Assembly (NCBI GenBank): GCA_030323885.1
Contig: CM059198.1
Coordinates: forward strand, 9,818,086 to 9,882,085
From: Branchipolynoe longqiensis
Taxonomy: Eukaryota; Annelida; Polychaeta; Phyllodocida; Polynoidae
Reading direction: 5' to 3'
Length of the DNA stretch: 64,000 nucleotides
The translations under genes were made by a program, and so were the position numbers. A model generated the notes under the pieces. It saw only the letters and a list, made by a program, of their open reading frames with translations, was not told where the DNA came from and made no database searches. Below, in pieces: positions 31,250 through 42,245 of the stretch. Within the stretch, counting starts at the first letter, position 1. Every line of letters begins with the position of its first letter.

Positions 31250-31592
31250 ACTGGATGGGACGTCCGAGTGAGTTGAGCGTCCGTCTCCCGTTTTGGTAGA
31301 TCGTGGGATTCGAACCCACGGGTTCGAACCCTTGTCGAGTCAAACAAATGACTTAAAAATTTACATAAGTTGCTTCCTCGCCAGGCGCTCAGAATCATTA
31401 GGATAGGGCAAGGACTGGTTGGCTCAGTGTCAGCATAATGTGACTGAGTGGGATATCAGGTCATGGTGTTGGTGGCCTGTTCTCCCCAGTGGGGCAGCCA
31501 CTATAAACTCGCCATGATTGTGCACTGCCACGAGTCGGTACCCAACCTGGCATGACCTTAGATGTTGCCAGTATGTAAAGCTCCAACAACCG
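31250..31592 (+). mobile_element. SINE-A, full-length
   Basis: Head GACTGGATGGGACGTCCGAG with GAGCGTCCGTCTCCCGTTTT, B-box GGGTTCGAACCC. Full body; tail AAAGCTCCAACAACC. Confidence 0.92.
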
Positions 31593-31628
31593 TCACTACA
31601 GTTGGTAAACCAGCGCGCAGCAACCAGC

Positions 31629-32134
31629 TCTAAAATATTCCGATATTCAACATAGGGGGGAATTCAAATGTTCTATTACTGATCGGTGTACGTGACCAGG
31701 CGCATGTATATATATGTATGGGTTGGTGGTGCCTGAGTGGGATGTAAATAGACATAGTGGTGCTGGCAGGTCTGGCTGTGAGGGCACTCAGGGCCTACCC
31801 CCTCTGCTGGGATAGTGATCAACACACTCAAAGGTCAAGGTTGGTGGTGGCCACGGGGTCATACAGCTTCTGCTGGTGGGCAGACCACTGGTAATGGTAT
31901 CCATGGGGACCAGGAATGCTGGATCCCTATTGGTAGGGCCAAGAATGCTTGTTTTCCATTGGAGGAAAGGGGTGGGGGTGATACTCTACAATGAACCCAT
32001 GTAACCATATAAATAATAAACCAGAGGGCTGGACTCTCTCTTCTTTATGCGTTATACTCTTCCTTTCTCTTTGTCTGTATTGATTTCACAATAGCCTGCC
32101 TACACAGCCACGGATTCGAGCATTGGACTTTACA
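31629..32134 (+). mobile_element. solo LTR, copy 1, with CAGC duplication
   Basis: It begins TCTAAAATATTCCGATA (other copies TGTAAAATATTCC) and ends GAGCATTGGACTTTACA, 506 bp. CAGC lies on both sides (31625-31628, 32135-32138). ACCATATAAATAATAAACCA near 32005 offers both a TATA-like box and an AATAAA signal, as expected of an LTR promoter and polyadenylation region. TGTAAA/TTTACA short inverted ends fit LTR ends. Three other copies occur in the window (46970, 49575 reversed, 60351). No internal retrotransposon region is attached. Confidence 0.78.
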
Positions 32135-32400
32135 CAGCGATGTGAGCCAACCGACGGACAAGGAGATCTACTTCCGGGTCAGTGGAAATATCGCTTCCGG
32201 TACATTCAAATAAACCACAAAAAATGGGGGCGATGTGAGTTCAGAGTAAACATATCACCATGTCGATGGTCGTCAATGGTCGGTCGGGGTGTAGCGGTGG
32301 TCAGAGGTTGGGGTTTGGGGGTTAGGAGGCAGATGTGAAAAGATCCCATGCAATCAGAAGTTGTGCCTGTATCTTGCACATCCCTTCAATATGCTGGTAA
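32135..32400. other. no feature seen
   Basis: Spacer with GGTCGGGGTGTAGCGG-type G-rich words. No gene recognised. Confidence 0.4.
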
Positions 32401-32902
32401 AGGCCCAGTCACACCTTACCAGACTGGGGAACGGGACGAGAACCGGACACTGTCCGGTACTGTACGGCGATGTCTGGTACATATCCGGTACCCATCTGGC
32501 AGTGTCCGGTGGTGCCCGGTGGTGTCCGGTACAAGTTTTGAACATGCACAAAACTTCTACCGGACATGACCGCACTGACCTGTCCGGTTGGTGTCCGATA
32601 TGTCCTGTACCCATCCGTACATGTCTGATACCCATCCGTTGGTGTCCGGTTGGTGTCCGGTTTGTCCGTTTTGTCCGGTACATGTCCAGTACCCATCTGT
32701 TATATGTCCGGTTCTCGTCTGGTACTCGTCCGGTACATGTATGGTACATGTACGGTACTTGTCCAGTTGTCTGGCGACAAGTGACCCAATTACGGTCCAT
32801 TTCCATACATCTCGATACATTTTGTGTACTGGAGAGCACCGGACTAGACAATTCTTTGTCCGGTGGTGTCCGGTACTCAGCTGGTAAAGTGTGACGGGCG
32901 CT
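32401..32902. mobile_element. GTCACA element T7 (word TCCGGTA)
   Basis: The left end AGGCCCAGTCACACCTTACC and the right end GGTAAAGTGTGACGGGCGCT are inverted repeats. Left flank is TAA; right flank is TTA or TAT. The interior consists almost entirely of TGTCCGGTACATGTCCGGT-type words read on both strands. The 177- and 208-codon overlapping frames on opposite strands follow from this and are not credible genes. Confidence 0.78.
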
Positions 32903-33124
32903 TATCAGAAACCCGCGGACACTACCAGTCGCCATATTGGATGGACGCTGGTGGCGCCACCAGGCGGTCACTGCGGGCATCTCGTGGCGCTGTAGAAGGC
33001 CGAGAGCAGGGCGAGAGGGCGGTCAGAGGTTTGTTTTAGTCACCAAATGCAGTGTTGTTAACTCTCACGAAATTCCCGTGAGAGTAAACGGAAATTGAAA
33101 GTTCTGATGAGTCATGGATTTACC
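32903..33124. other. no feature seen
   Basis: Spacer between T7 and MITE-I. Confidence 0.4.
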
Positions 33125-33419
33125 CAAAGACCCTATAATACTAAGACGGCTCACTCCCTATCTCTCCCATGGTAATGTAAATTTTGCAGTGCCACCTTGT
33201 GGTGGGTTTGATCAGCCCGGCTGCTGGTTGGTGTTTCACATGTAAACTCATCATCATCATCGCCATCATTACACATCTTTCACATTCATATATACATTTA
33301 TACATATAATATAGCAACTGTTTAACCAAGAGAACAGCCAGCGCACCAAGTGGTGGGTTTGATCATTTTGATTACACAGTACAGGCTGAGTGAGCCGTCT
33401 TAGTGTTATAGGGTCTTTG
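33125..33419. mobile_element. MITE-I (TIR about 30 bp)
   Basis: CAAAGACCCTATAATACTAA, GACGGCTCACTC at the left is mirrored by GAGTGAGCCGTC, TTAGTGTTATAGGGTCTTTG at the right. Inside, GTGGTGGGTTTGATCA occurs at both sub-ends in direct orientation (33199, 33351). No coding capacity. Confidence 0.85.
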
Positions 33420-33822
33420 ATGTACCCCCAAAATCCCATGAATTTCAAGGAAAGAATGTTTCGGTTACTACTTTTGCTCTTTTCCCCCTAATTCACATCC
33501 TGTATCAGAGTGTACTTGTGATTAAATACAATTGACTATCATGGTATACATATGCTAAAATATCAACCTATAACCCTTTGGAAATGTCCTCAAATAGCCT
33601 ATTTTAAAGCCATTAAAAAAGTGTCTGGGGGGGATACCAACATCATCCCATAGCAAGCTCATGGCTGCCACCACTCAGATTCAATTCCCATAATGCACAA
33701 CCTCAAGGATTCCCAGCAAATCCAGGTTGTCAACACTGCCAATGATGCTTTGGAAATTTCACTAGTTCATTTAGTTTACTCATCAATGAAACATTCTCTC
33801 ATATCAGAAATATACTCTGCTA
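33420..33822. other. low-copy DNA, no gene seen
   Basis: No repeat recognised in about 400 bp. Confidence 0.45.
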
Positions 33823-34042
33823 TCCAGATGGGATGGCCAAATTAATTAGAGCGTCCATTTCCCCTGTTGGTGGATCAATGGATCATGGCTTCGAACCCTG
33901 TTCTAGTCAAACCTATGACTCAAAAATTGATACTTGTCGCTTCCTAGCCTGGCGCTTGGGATTCTTAGGACAGGGCAAGGAGCAGTGGAATGAGGAAGAC
34001 CAGTCGTCTGTGATTGAAATTCCCCTGCTTAATCAACTAATG
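33823..34042 (+). mobile_element. SINE-B, full-length
   Basis: Head CCAGATGGGATGGCCAAATT, B-box-like GGCTTCGAACCC, GTCAAACCTATGACTCAAAA. SINE-B tail AGCAGTGGAATGAGGAAGAC, CAGTCGTCTGTGATTGAAAT, TCCCCTGCTTAATCAACTAA. Confidence 0.92.
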
Positions 34043-34209
34043 TACCCCAGCAAATATACATGTATATTTATAGCTATTTAAATAATTAATATACTGCGAA
34101 AGCACCCTTAAAGGGGTTCGTTTCTCACAGGGCCCCCTACACCACACTTTTCACTGCCAGTCGCTAAGTCGGGTCGTCAAGCGGAAGTGCTTTACGTGAG
34201 GTATAAAAT

Positions 34210-34449
34210 GAAGAGTTCAGGTGCAAAACCACATAAACGCCAATCCAAAAATGGCGATAAACATTGGAATCAAACCTACAAAAAGTATATATTTTTTATA
34301 TTCTGAGATTTTTGTTCATTGCTCCGTAACCATATATGATCATATGAAAAGTGGAATTAGTAAGAATTAAAATTATTTTCAGGTACAAATCTTTTATTTA
34401 AACTATATTTTTGGATTGGCGTTTACGTGGTTTTGTGCATGAACTCTTC
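34210..34449. mobile_element. MITE-C, copy 3 (best preserved)
   Basis: GAAGAGTTCAGGTGCAAAAC, CACATAAACGCCAATCCAAA is mirrored by TTTGGATTGGCGTTTACGTG, GTTTTGTGCATGAACTCTTC, giving terminal inverted repeats of about 43 bp in a 240-bp element. Non-coding. Confidence 0.9.
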
Positions 34450-34642
34450 AAATACTATGCAAATGTATGTCATTCTCCTGCGTATTATTATGTTATTGTC
34501 TTCACCTATGCTCCCATAACCTCCATCGATATCCTTAGTAGTTTGGGTTACAGGAGGCTGGATGCATCATCCCTAATTCCCCTCCTGCCCTCCAGGTAGG
34601 GCCTCACCCCCTTAGTATCTGCCCATTCCGCCACCAATTTTG

Positions 34643-35704
34643 CTTAATAAAATGCAATGGTAGGTCTTAAGGGTCTGCCTGAGTTTGAGGCTCAATAAAA
34701 TGTAATGGTAGGTCTTAAGGGTCTGCCTGAGTTTTAGGCTCAATAAAATGTAACGGTAGGTCTTAAGGGTCTGCCTGAGTTTGAGGCTCAATAAAATGTA
34801 ATGGTAGGTCTTAAGGGTCTGCCTGAGTTTTAGGCTCAATAAAATGTAACGGTAGGTCTTAAGGGTCTGCCTGAGTTTTAGGCTCAATAAAATGGTATGG
34901 TAGGTCTTAAGGGTCTGCCTGAGTTTTAGGCTCAATAAAATGTAATGGTAGGTCTTAAGGGTCTGCCTGAGTTTTAGGCTCAATAAAATGTAATGGTAGG
35001 TCTTAAGGGCCTGCCTGAGTTTTGGGCTCAATAAAATGTAACGGTAGGTGTTAAGGGCCTGCCTGAGTTTTAGGCTCAATAAAATGTAATGGTAGGTCTT
35101 AAGGGCCTGCCTGAGTTTTAGGCTCAATAAAATGTAACGGTAGGTCTTAAGGGCCTGCCTGAGTTTTAGGCTCAATAAAATGTAACGGTAGGTCTTAAGG
35201 GCCTGCCTGAGTTTTAGGCTCAATAAAATGTAACGGTAGGTCTTAAGGGCCTGCCTGAGTTTTAGGCTCAATAAAATGGTATGGTAGGTCTTAAGGGTCT
35301 GCCTGAGTTTTAGGCTCAATAAAATGTAATGGTAGGTGTTAAGGGCCTGCCTGAGTTTTGGGCTCAATAAAATGTAACGGTAGGTGTTAAGGGCCTGCCT
35401 GAGTTTTAGGCTCAATAAAATGTAACGGTGGGTCTTAAGGGCCTGCCTGAGTTTTAGGCTCAATAAAATGTAACGGTAGGTCTTAAGGGCCTGCCTGAGT
35501 TTTAGGCTCAATAAAATGTAACGGTAGGTCTTAAGGGCCTGCCTGAGTTTTAGGCTCAATAAAATGGTATGGTAGGTCTTAAGGGTCTGCCTGAGTTTTA
35601 GGCTCAATAAAATGTAATGGTAGGTCTTAAGGGCCTGCCTGAGTTTTAGGCTCAATAAAATGGTATGGTAGGTCTTAAGGGTCTGCCTGAGTTTTAGGCT
35701 CGAT
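34643..35704. repeat. 48-bp minisatellite, about 22 units, open frame on minus strand
   Basis: The unit is GGCTCAATAAAATGTAATGG, TAGGTCTTAAGGGTCTGCCT, GAGTTTTA. Variants are concentrated at GTAATGG/GTAACGG/GGTATGG and GGTCT/GGCCT. Because 48 is divisible by 3 the minus strand stays open for 347 codons (34612-35655), giving a 16-residue cycle of the type Leu-Ser-Leu-Lys-Leu-Arg-Gln-Ala. Most unit differences change amino acids, so there is no sign of selection on a protein. Each unit carries a plus-strand AATAAA, about 22 poly(A) signals in a row. Confidence 0.95.
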
Positions 35705-35829
35705 CCAAATATGTCTGTCTTGTCTCCTAATTTGTTATGGAAGGAATTGATAATTTAACTAGACTTGGGTTTGCAAAATGGAGGGCTCATCCGGACAACA
35801 AATCATTGCTCCGGGCACATTCAGACAAA

Positions 35830-36050
35830 ATGGTGGTGTAATGGTTAGCACACTGGCCTGGAATGCAAAGAGATGTGGGTTCGAGTCCCGCTCTAGGCGC
35901 AATATTTCCCATTTTCATCAACCCCACGACACATTCAAACTACACTGGCGCGGTGGGAAGAATCAGTCATCAGGCAACAGAGCTGGTTCCCGGAGCGATT
36001 GCCACTGAGCTTCCTCTGTATTCAGATGCTTTTAATAAATTACAAAAAAT
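35830..36050 (+). mobile_element. SINE-C, near full-length
   Basis: The tRNA-like head GGTGGTGTAATGGTTAGCAC (A box) and GTGGGTTCGAGTCCCGCTC (B box) are 30 bp apart, the normal spacing. Body: GGCGCAATATTTCCCATTTT, CATCAACCCC, GCAACAGAGCTGGTTCCCGG. A 3' AATAAATTACAAAAAA end. Confidence 0.87.
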
Positions 36051-36098
36051 TAAGTCGTAAACAAAAAACGTCCAATAAAAACATTACATTTTCAAATG

Positions 36099-36411
36099 GG
36101 GCGCGTTGGCCGAATCGGAAGAGCGTCGAGAGATCGGGAGTTCAGTTCCCGGTCGAGTCAAAGCAATGACCTATAAAATTGATACTTGTCGCCTCCTAGC
36201 CTCGCTCGGCGTTATTAGGATAGGGAAAGGACTGGTTGGCTCAGTGTCATGATAATATGACTCAGGGGGATATCGGGTCATGGTGCTGGCGGCCTGGTCT
36301 CCCAGTGGGGCAGCACTATGAAGTCACCATGAGTGTGCACTGTCACGAATCGGTACCCATCCTGATATGCCCTTAGATGTTACCAGGACATAAAACTCCA
36401 ACAACCGACCA
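36099..36411 (+). mobile_element. SINE-A, near full-length
   Basis: Head GGCGCGTTGGCCGAATCGGA, AGAGCGTCGAGAGATCGGGA (short internal deletion), GTCAAAGCAATGACC. Full body and tail. Confidence 0.92.
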
Positions 36412-36526
36412 CTCAAATTTTCAAAAGCAAAGCACTTATCTAGATTTGAACCCTCACACTAAACTTGGGTCCTAGTGGATTTAATAAGTATTTGCTGCCA
36501 AATAGAAGGGCAATTAGCCATTTAAA

Positions 36527-36636
36527 GCAAAGTTCCTTCAAACTAAACGAAGATAGATTATATTTATAATCATCAAGCTAATACATTTATCTCAGAAAAT
36601 AACAGAAACTCAAACCCATCGGATTATGCAACTTAA
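36527..36636. mobile_element. MITE-G terminal fragment
   Basis: CTAATACATTTATCTCAGAA, ATAACAGAAACTCAAACCCA, TCGGATTATGCAACTTAA. It matches one arm of MITE-G. Confidence 0.7.
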
Positions 36637-36910
36637 ATTTCAATTTGTTTCACTTGTAATGATCACCAATTGCAGTGTTATCGACATTCAGATGCACGGT
36701 CCCAACAATTCGCCAAAGCCATCCACACCGTATTGCTGCCTCGTGGACGTGTTAGTGCAGCAGACCCCTGACTGGGCTCATTTCCCAGCAATCACCGCGC
36801 TCCCCAGTCGGTGCTGGTGAGCCTGTATCTGTTTGTATGTCCACCCTCCGTTGCCCGGTCTGCTCATTTCCCAAACAATACAACGTCCCTCCAAGTCCCC
36901 CGACTCCACC
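36637..36910. other. no feature seen
   Basis: GC-moderate spacer before the CA-rich array. Confidence 0.4.
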
Positions 36911-38430
36911 CACTGGAGCCGGCCTCACTGTTCAGGCACTGACAGTCACACCCCACCCCACCCCACACCACACACCACACCCCACACCACACACACCACA
37001 CACCGCACACGATACACCACACACCAGACACTACACGCCACACACCACACAATGCACACTGCACACGACACACCACACACCACATGCCACACACCACATG
37101 CCACACACCACACATCACACCCCACATGCCACATGCCACACACCACACACCACACACCACACACTACACACCACATGCCACATGCCCCACGCCACACGCC
37201 ACACCCCACACCACACACCCCACACACCACACACCACACACCACATGCCACACACCACACACCACACCCCACTCACCACTCACCACACACCACACACCGC
37301 GCACTACACGCCACACACCACACGCCACGCACCACACACCACACGCCGCACACCCCACACCATAGCCACATGCCACATGCCACATACCACACACCACATG
37401 CCACATGTCACACACCACATGCCATATGTCACATGCCACATGCCACACACCACACACCACACACCACACACCACACACCACACACCACACACCACACACC
37501 ACATACCACACACTGGAGCTAGCCTCAATGGTCAGGAACTGACAGTCACACACACACCACACATGCCACACCACACCACACCACACACCACACACTGGAG
37601 CTAGCCTCACTGGTCAGGCACTGACAGTCACACACCCACCCCACACCACACACCATACTAGACACCACCCACTGGAACTAGCCTCACTGGTCAGGCATTG
37701 AGAGTCACATACCCACCCCACCCCACACCCCACACCAATCCACACACCACACACCACCAACACCACACACACCACCCACACCATATCACACAAAACACAC
37801 ACCACACACGACACACCAAACACCACACACCACACACCACACACCACCAACTGGACATAGCCTCACTGTTCAGGCACTGACTGTCACACACCCACCCCAC
37901 ACCACACACCATCCACATACCACACACGACCCATCACCCACCCACCACCCCACACACCACCCACTACACACCACAAACCACACATCACCAACAAGCACTG
38001 ACAACACAAGGCACCCACCATCCACACCTCAGACTACACATGCGTGCCACACTACCGCACCACCCACACATCACACACAACACACACCACATACACCACA
38101 CACACCACACACCACATACACCACACACACAACACACCACACACCACCTACCACACACCACCCACACCACACAACCACATCACACTACCCCACCACCCAC
38201 ACATCACACACCACACACACAACACACCCCACACCCCACACCACACACCACATCACATTAACACACCACACACCACACACCACACCACATTACACACACC
38301 ATGCACCACACCACATTACACCCCCCACACACCACACCACATTACACACGCCACACCACATTGCACACATCACACACACCCCATACTAAACCACATTACA
38401 AACCACACCCACACATCACACCCCACACCA
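36911..38430. repeat. CA-rich minisatellite (CACACCACA) with five punctuating 40-bp blocks
   Basis: About 1.5 kb of CACCACACACCACATGCCAC-type repeats. Five copies of a distinct 40-bp block (CACTGGAGCTAGCCTCACTG, GTCAGGCACTGACAGTCACA) interrupt it at 36911, 37511, 37593, 37670 and 37850. Open frames on both strands are His/Thr/Pro- or Cys/Val/Gly-rich products of the array. Confidence 0.93.
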
Positions 38431-38580
38431 CCACCCAGACCACCAATACCACCGAGAATCAAATATTCAAAAGAAAAACACCTATCTAGATTTGAACCTA
38501 CATATCGAATTCAGACACAGGCACTATCTAAGAAAGGCATTCTGACTCAATTTAATAGAAACTGTTACTTGTTAGTGTGA

Positions 38581-39860
38581 TACTCCAGTCACACCACGGC
38601 CAGCGTTCGCTTCTGACCGCCTTATGACCAAAATAGCGCGACCTCCCTGCGACAGACTCGCTGCATTGAATCAAAGATGCGGTTGGCGAGTGGTCGGCGA
38701 TCGCTCGGCGACCGCATCGGCGATCGCTCGGCGACTGCGCGACGACCAATCGGAGACGACTCGGTGACGACTCGGTGACGACTCGGTGACCACTCGCCGG
38801 CCGCTCATCGACCGCTCGCCGATGCTTAGGGAGGTTGGGCGGCGAATAGTTGCCGAGCGGTCGCCGAACAGTCGCCTAGAGGTCGCCGAGCGGTCGCCGA
38901 TGTTTAGAGGGGGTTGGGCGGCGAACAGTCGCCGAGCGGTCGCCGAACAGTTGCCGAGCGGTCGCTGATCAGTCGCCGAGCGGTTGCCGAGCGGTTGCCG
39001 AGCAGTTGCCGAACGATCGCAGAGCGGTCGCAGAGCGGGTTCCGATGTTTAAGGGGTTATTCGCAGAGTCGGCGACCGCTCAGCGACTGCTCGGTGAGCG
39101 CGTGGCGACCAAAATTCTCAGGCGGCAGTCGGCGAGTGGTCTACAACTGGTCGCCAACCTCTCGCGACCACTCGCCCACCGCACAGGTCGCAAGGAGGTT
39201 GCAAGTGCAGCAGCAGCAACCTCCTTTCGACCAAAATCTTCCAAAATGGTCGATGAGCACTCGCCGACCACTCACCGACCGGTCGTAAGGAGGTCGTATG
39301 GTCCTCGGATGGTGGTCGCAAAATGGTCTCGAATTGATCACAAGCGAATGCAGTCCAACCTCCCAGCATCACACTCGATACATTGATTCAAATACGTGGT
39401 CGGCGCCAGGGCGGCGCTGGGTCAGCGCCAGGGTGGCGCTGGGTCAGTGCCAGATTGGCCCCAGGGCGGCGCCGGGTTGGGGCCAGGGTGGCGCCCGGTT
39501 GGGGCCAGGGTGGTGGGCCCTGGTGCCGACCACACGGTTACTGTGGCATTGCACGTCTTGGCGCCACCAGGTCAGCACCAGATTGGTGCCAGGTCCCCAC
39601 CAGGTCACTGCCAACTTGCCAACCACAAGGTCGGTGCCAGGTCGGTGCCAGGTCGCTGCCCAACCAGTTTTGACTGGCGCTGCCAGAAGGGAACAAAGAG
39701 GTTGCAGGTGCAGCAGGTTCAACCTCCTTGCGGCCAAAATTCCTAAATGGACGCCGGGTGCTGCACCAGCACTCAATGAGGGCATAAGGAGGGCGCAATG
39801 AGGACGTTTTGATGTCGCGAATCGATCGTAAGCGAACGCAGGCCTCGTATGTCTGGGGTA
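38581..39860. mobile_element. GTCACA element T8 (words GTCGCCGA and GGCGCCAGG)
   Basis: The left end TACTCCAGTCACACCACGGC, CAGCGTTCGC is mirrored by GCGAACGCAGGCCTCGTATG, TCTGGGGTA. The left two thirds repeat GGTCGCCGAGCGGTCGCCGA. A second block (39400-39520) repeats GGCGCCAGGGTGGCGC. The hairpin-like GGAGGTTGCAAGTGCAGCAG appears at 39195 and, diverged, at 39700. The flanks do not give a clean 3-bp duplication (TGA/TAT). Confidence 0.75.
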
Positions 39861-39920
39861 TATTACGCTTCAAATATCTCTTAGGTTAGCCCTTTTAAAG
39901 AAAATTTACTTCAAACTAAT

Positions 39921-40018
39921 GTACTGTTGCTGTTATTGTTTTATGTACTAGCAACATCTAAGGTGAGATCAGGACAGGTACCGACCTGTGACAGTGGGCA
40001 CTCATGAAGACTTTATAG
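39921..40018 (-). mobile_element. SINE-A tail fragment
   Basis: GTTATTGTTTTATGTACTAG, CAACATCTAAGGTGAGATCA, GGACAGGTACCGACCTGTGA. Confidence 0.85.
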
Positions 40019-40019
40019 A

Positions 40020-40149
40020 TCGTTGAATGTAGTACATGCAACCAGTTCTGCGCACGTCATCATGCACACACCGCACATGGGCTGTTAATATGATCCCTCA
40101 ATGTAGTTTATGTAACCAGTTCTGTGCACTCTGGTTGGGCTCTTAGGCT
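40020..40149. repeat. about 76-bp minisatellite, first segment
   Basis: GTTGAATGTAGTACATGCAA, CCAGTTCTGCGCACGTCATC, ATGCACACACCGCACAT. The array resumes after an 800-bp interruption. Confidence 0.85.
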
Positions 40150-40964
40150 TTGGGGGTGGTTTGTAACTTTACAACGGTTACTGGTTGCAGAACTGCAATG
40201 TTAATAGAGAGGCACCGATAAAACGGCCCAATCTTTGGTTGAAGATGATAACTTCATTAGGGAGTGTTGTAGAAGCTGGGGACATCTTTACAACATTGTA
40301 ACGGCAAAGCGTTGAGGCGGCCCCGATTCTCTTCAGTCCGGCGGTAATTTAGCGGTAGTTGGCACTTGTATCCAGTTGACAGCAGCAAGGGTTTCGAGGA
40401 AGGGCGGGTAAAGATAGGCGCAGCGGTGGTTCCAGCAACGAGAACAAAGCGAGAGAAAATATAAAGGTACAGGGCCCCACCCAAGCACACAACTCCCCTG
40501 GTCAGAGGGAGGAGTATGCCTGGGAGAAAAAAAAAAGGGTAGAGTATTGGAAAGAGAAATGAGGAGAGTTGAGTCAAAGGACCGTGTCTATTTGCTCTAT
40601 GGTGACAAACCAGCGAGCCATAGACACAGACAGAGTAAGACTAGAAAGTGAAAAGCCGGCGGGCCCCCCCCTCCTGGAATTCTTTTCAGACATATCAAGG
40701 AGGAGCAAGGCCAGCGGAGAGGAGATATAGAGAGGTGTTGACAGAGTGCGGTCCGGATAGCAAGTAGCTCTTAGGCTGCCTTAGGCTGCCTTTTTGCTTC
40801 CTCCCCCTCCCCCTTCCATTTCTCTGACCACTACCCATCAGAAGCCAACCCTCGACCACATGGGACCGCTTTCAGCGGTGCGCATACAGTGCTGCAGATT
40901 TGGAGCCTTCAGCGCACCAATGCGATTGAAAACTCCCCAAAAACAAACAAACACATCATCGTGC
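40150..40964. other. 800-bp interruption of the minisatellite, contains repeat H
   Basis: 40150-40323 is repeat H, also found reversed at 30736-30905. The remainder contains AGAGAAAATATAAAGGTACA (a TATA-like box) and purine-rich tracts. It resembles an inserted element, possibly an LTR, but I find no paired ends and no open frame of note. Confidence 0.45.
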
Positions 40965-41463
40965 ACACATCGCACACAGACGGTTAATGTGATCGCTGAA
41001 TGTAGTTCATGCAACCAGTTCTGGGCACATCATCATGCACACACCGCATGTGGATGGTTAATGTGATTGCTGAATGTAGGTCATGCAACCAGTTCTAGCA
41101 CACATCATGGTGCACACACCACATGCGGACGGTTAATGTGATCGCTGAATGTAGTTCATGCAACCAGTTCTGCGTACATCATGCACACACTGCACACAGA
41201 CGGTTAATGTGATCGCTGAATGTAGTTCATGCAACCAGTTCTGGGCACATCATCATGCACACACCGCATGTGGATGGTTAATGTGATTGCTGAATGTAGG
41301 TCATGCAACCAGTTCTAGCACACATCATGGTGCACACACCACATGCGGACGGTTAATGTGATCGCTGAATGTAGTTCATGCAACCAGTTCTGCGTACATC
41401 ATGCACACACTGCACACAGACGGTTAATGTGATCGCTGAATGTAGTTCATGCAACCAGTTCTG
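40965..41463. repeat. minisatellite with a perfect 220-bp duplication
   Basis: 41201-41420 reads as identical to 40981-41200 over all 220 bases. Each 220-bp block holds three subunits of about 68-76 bp (CGGTTAATGTGATCGCTGAA, TGTAGTTCATGCAACCAGTT). Confidence 0.95.
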
Positions 41464-41800
41464 GACACAATTTTACACTGCAAACAACATGCATGACCTT
41501 TTTACTAAAGTAAAACAAGAAAACATTTTAGACTTTTTGAGGGCAGCTGGTTTGTACCACCTCATATAGGTTTTTAAACAAATTTCATTAGTGAATAATA
41601 CTATCATTTAGAATTTTATTTAGCTTGACCAGAAACTATATGATTGTGAGTTCACAAATTTCATGAGTGTCCATTGACACAAAATTGATTGTATGCTTTT
41701 ACATGTAAAAGTGATGGTTTGAACAAAAACAAACATTTCTCGCTGTGAATATGGCCTATGCTGCCGAAAGGGCGTAAATCAACCACCAATCAATCAATCT
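41464..41800 (+). pseudogene. LINE 3' end, 5'-truncated, inserted in minisatellite
   Basis: The first part translates to TQFYTANNMHDLFTKVKQEN, ILDFLRAAGLYHLI and a stop at 41569. This looks like the extreme C-terminus of a LINE reverse-transcriptase polyprotein. A 3' UTR of about 200 bp follows, ending GAATATGGCCTATGCTGCCG, AAAGGGCG and an (AATC) tail at about 41788-41800. The array resumes right after it. The RT domain is gone. The clade (L2/CR1-like) is inference from the AATC tail. Confidence 0.72.
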
Positions 41801-42190
41801 GCGCACATAATCATGCGCACATCACACGCGGACAGTTAATGTGGTTGCTGAATGTAGGTCATGCAACCAGTTCTAGTGCACATCACCACGCACACACCAC
41901 ACAGAGATGGTTAATGTGGTTGCTGAATGTAGGTCATGCAACCAGTTCTAGTGCACATCATCGTGCACACACCGTACACAGATGGATAATGTGGTTGCTG
42001 AATGTAGTTCATGCAACCAGTTCTAGCGCACATCAGCGCACACACACCACACACAGACGGTTAATGTGGTTGCTGAATGTAGGTCATGCAACCAGTTCTA
42101 GCGCTCATCATCGTGCACACACCACACACAGACGATTAATGTGATCACTGAATGTAGTTCATGCAACCAGTTCTAGCGTACACCATCGCG
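41801..42190. repeat. about 76-bp minisatellite, last segment
   Basis: TTAATGTGGTTGCTGAATGT, AGGTCATGCAACCAGTTCTA units, five or so. More diverged from the 41-kb block than that block's units are from each other. Confidence 0.92.
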
Positions 42191-42245
42191 CATACACCTC
42201 ACGTGCAAGGTTCGGCCTGCGCCCCCCGTACCCCGCTACCCCGCG

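Noticed and set aside
32354..32980. 208- and 177-codon frames on opposite strands
   Set aside because: Both lie in T7, whose interior is a quasi-palindromic word repeat; the two proteins are near mirror images of the same word.
35829..35902. Possible genuine tRNA gene (A and B boxes well spaced)
   Set aside because: The acceptor stem does not close, and the head is followed by a body seen in other copies at 42.7 and 61.4 kb; it is a SINE head.
36833..37610. His/Thr/Pro-rich frames of up to 255 codons
   Set aside because: Direct translation of the CACACCACA array; the opposite strand is open too.
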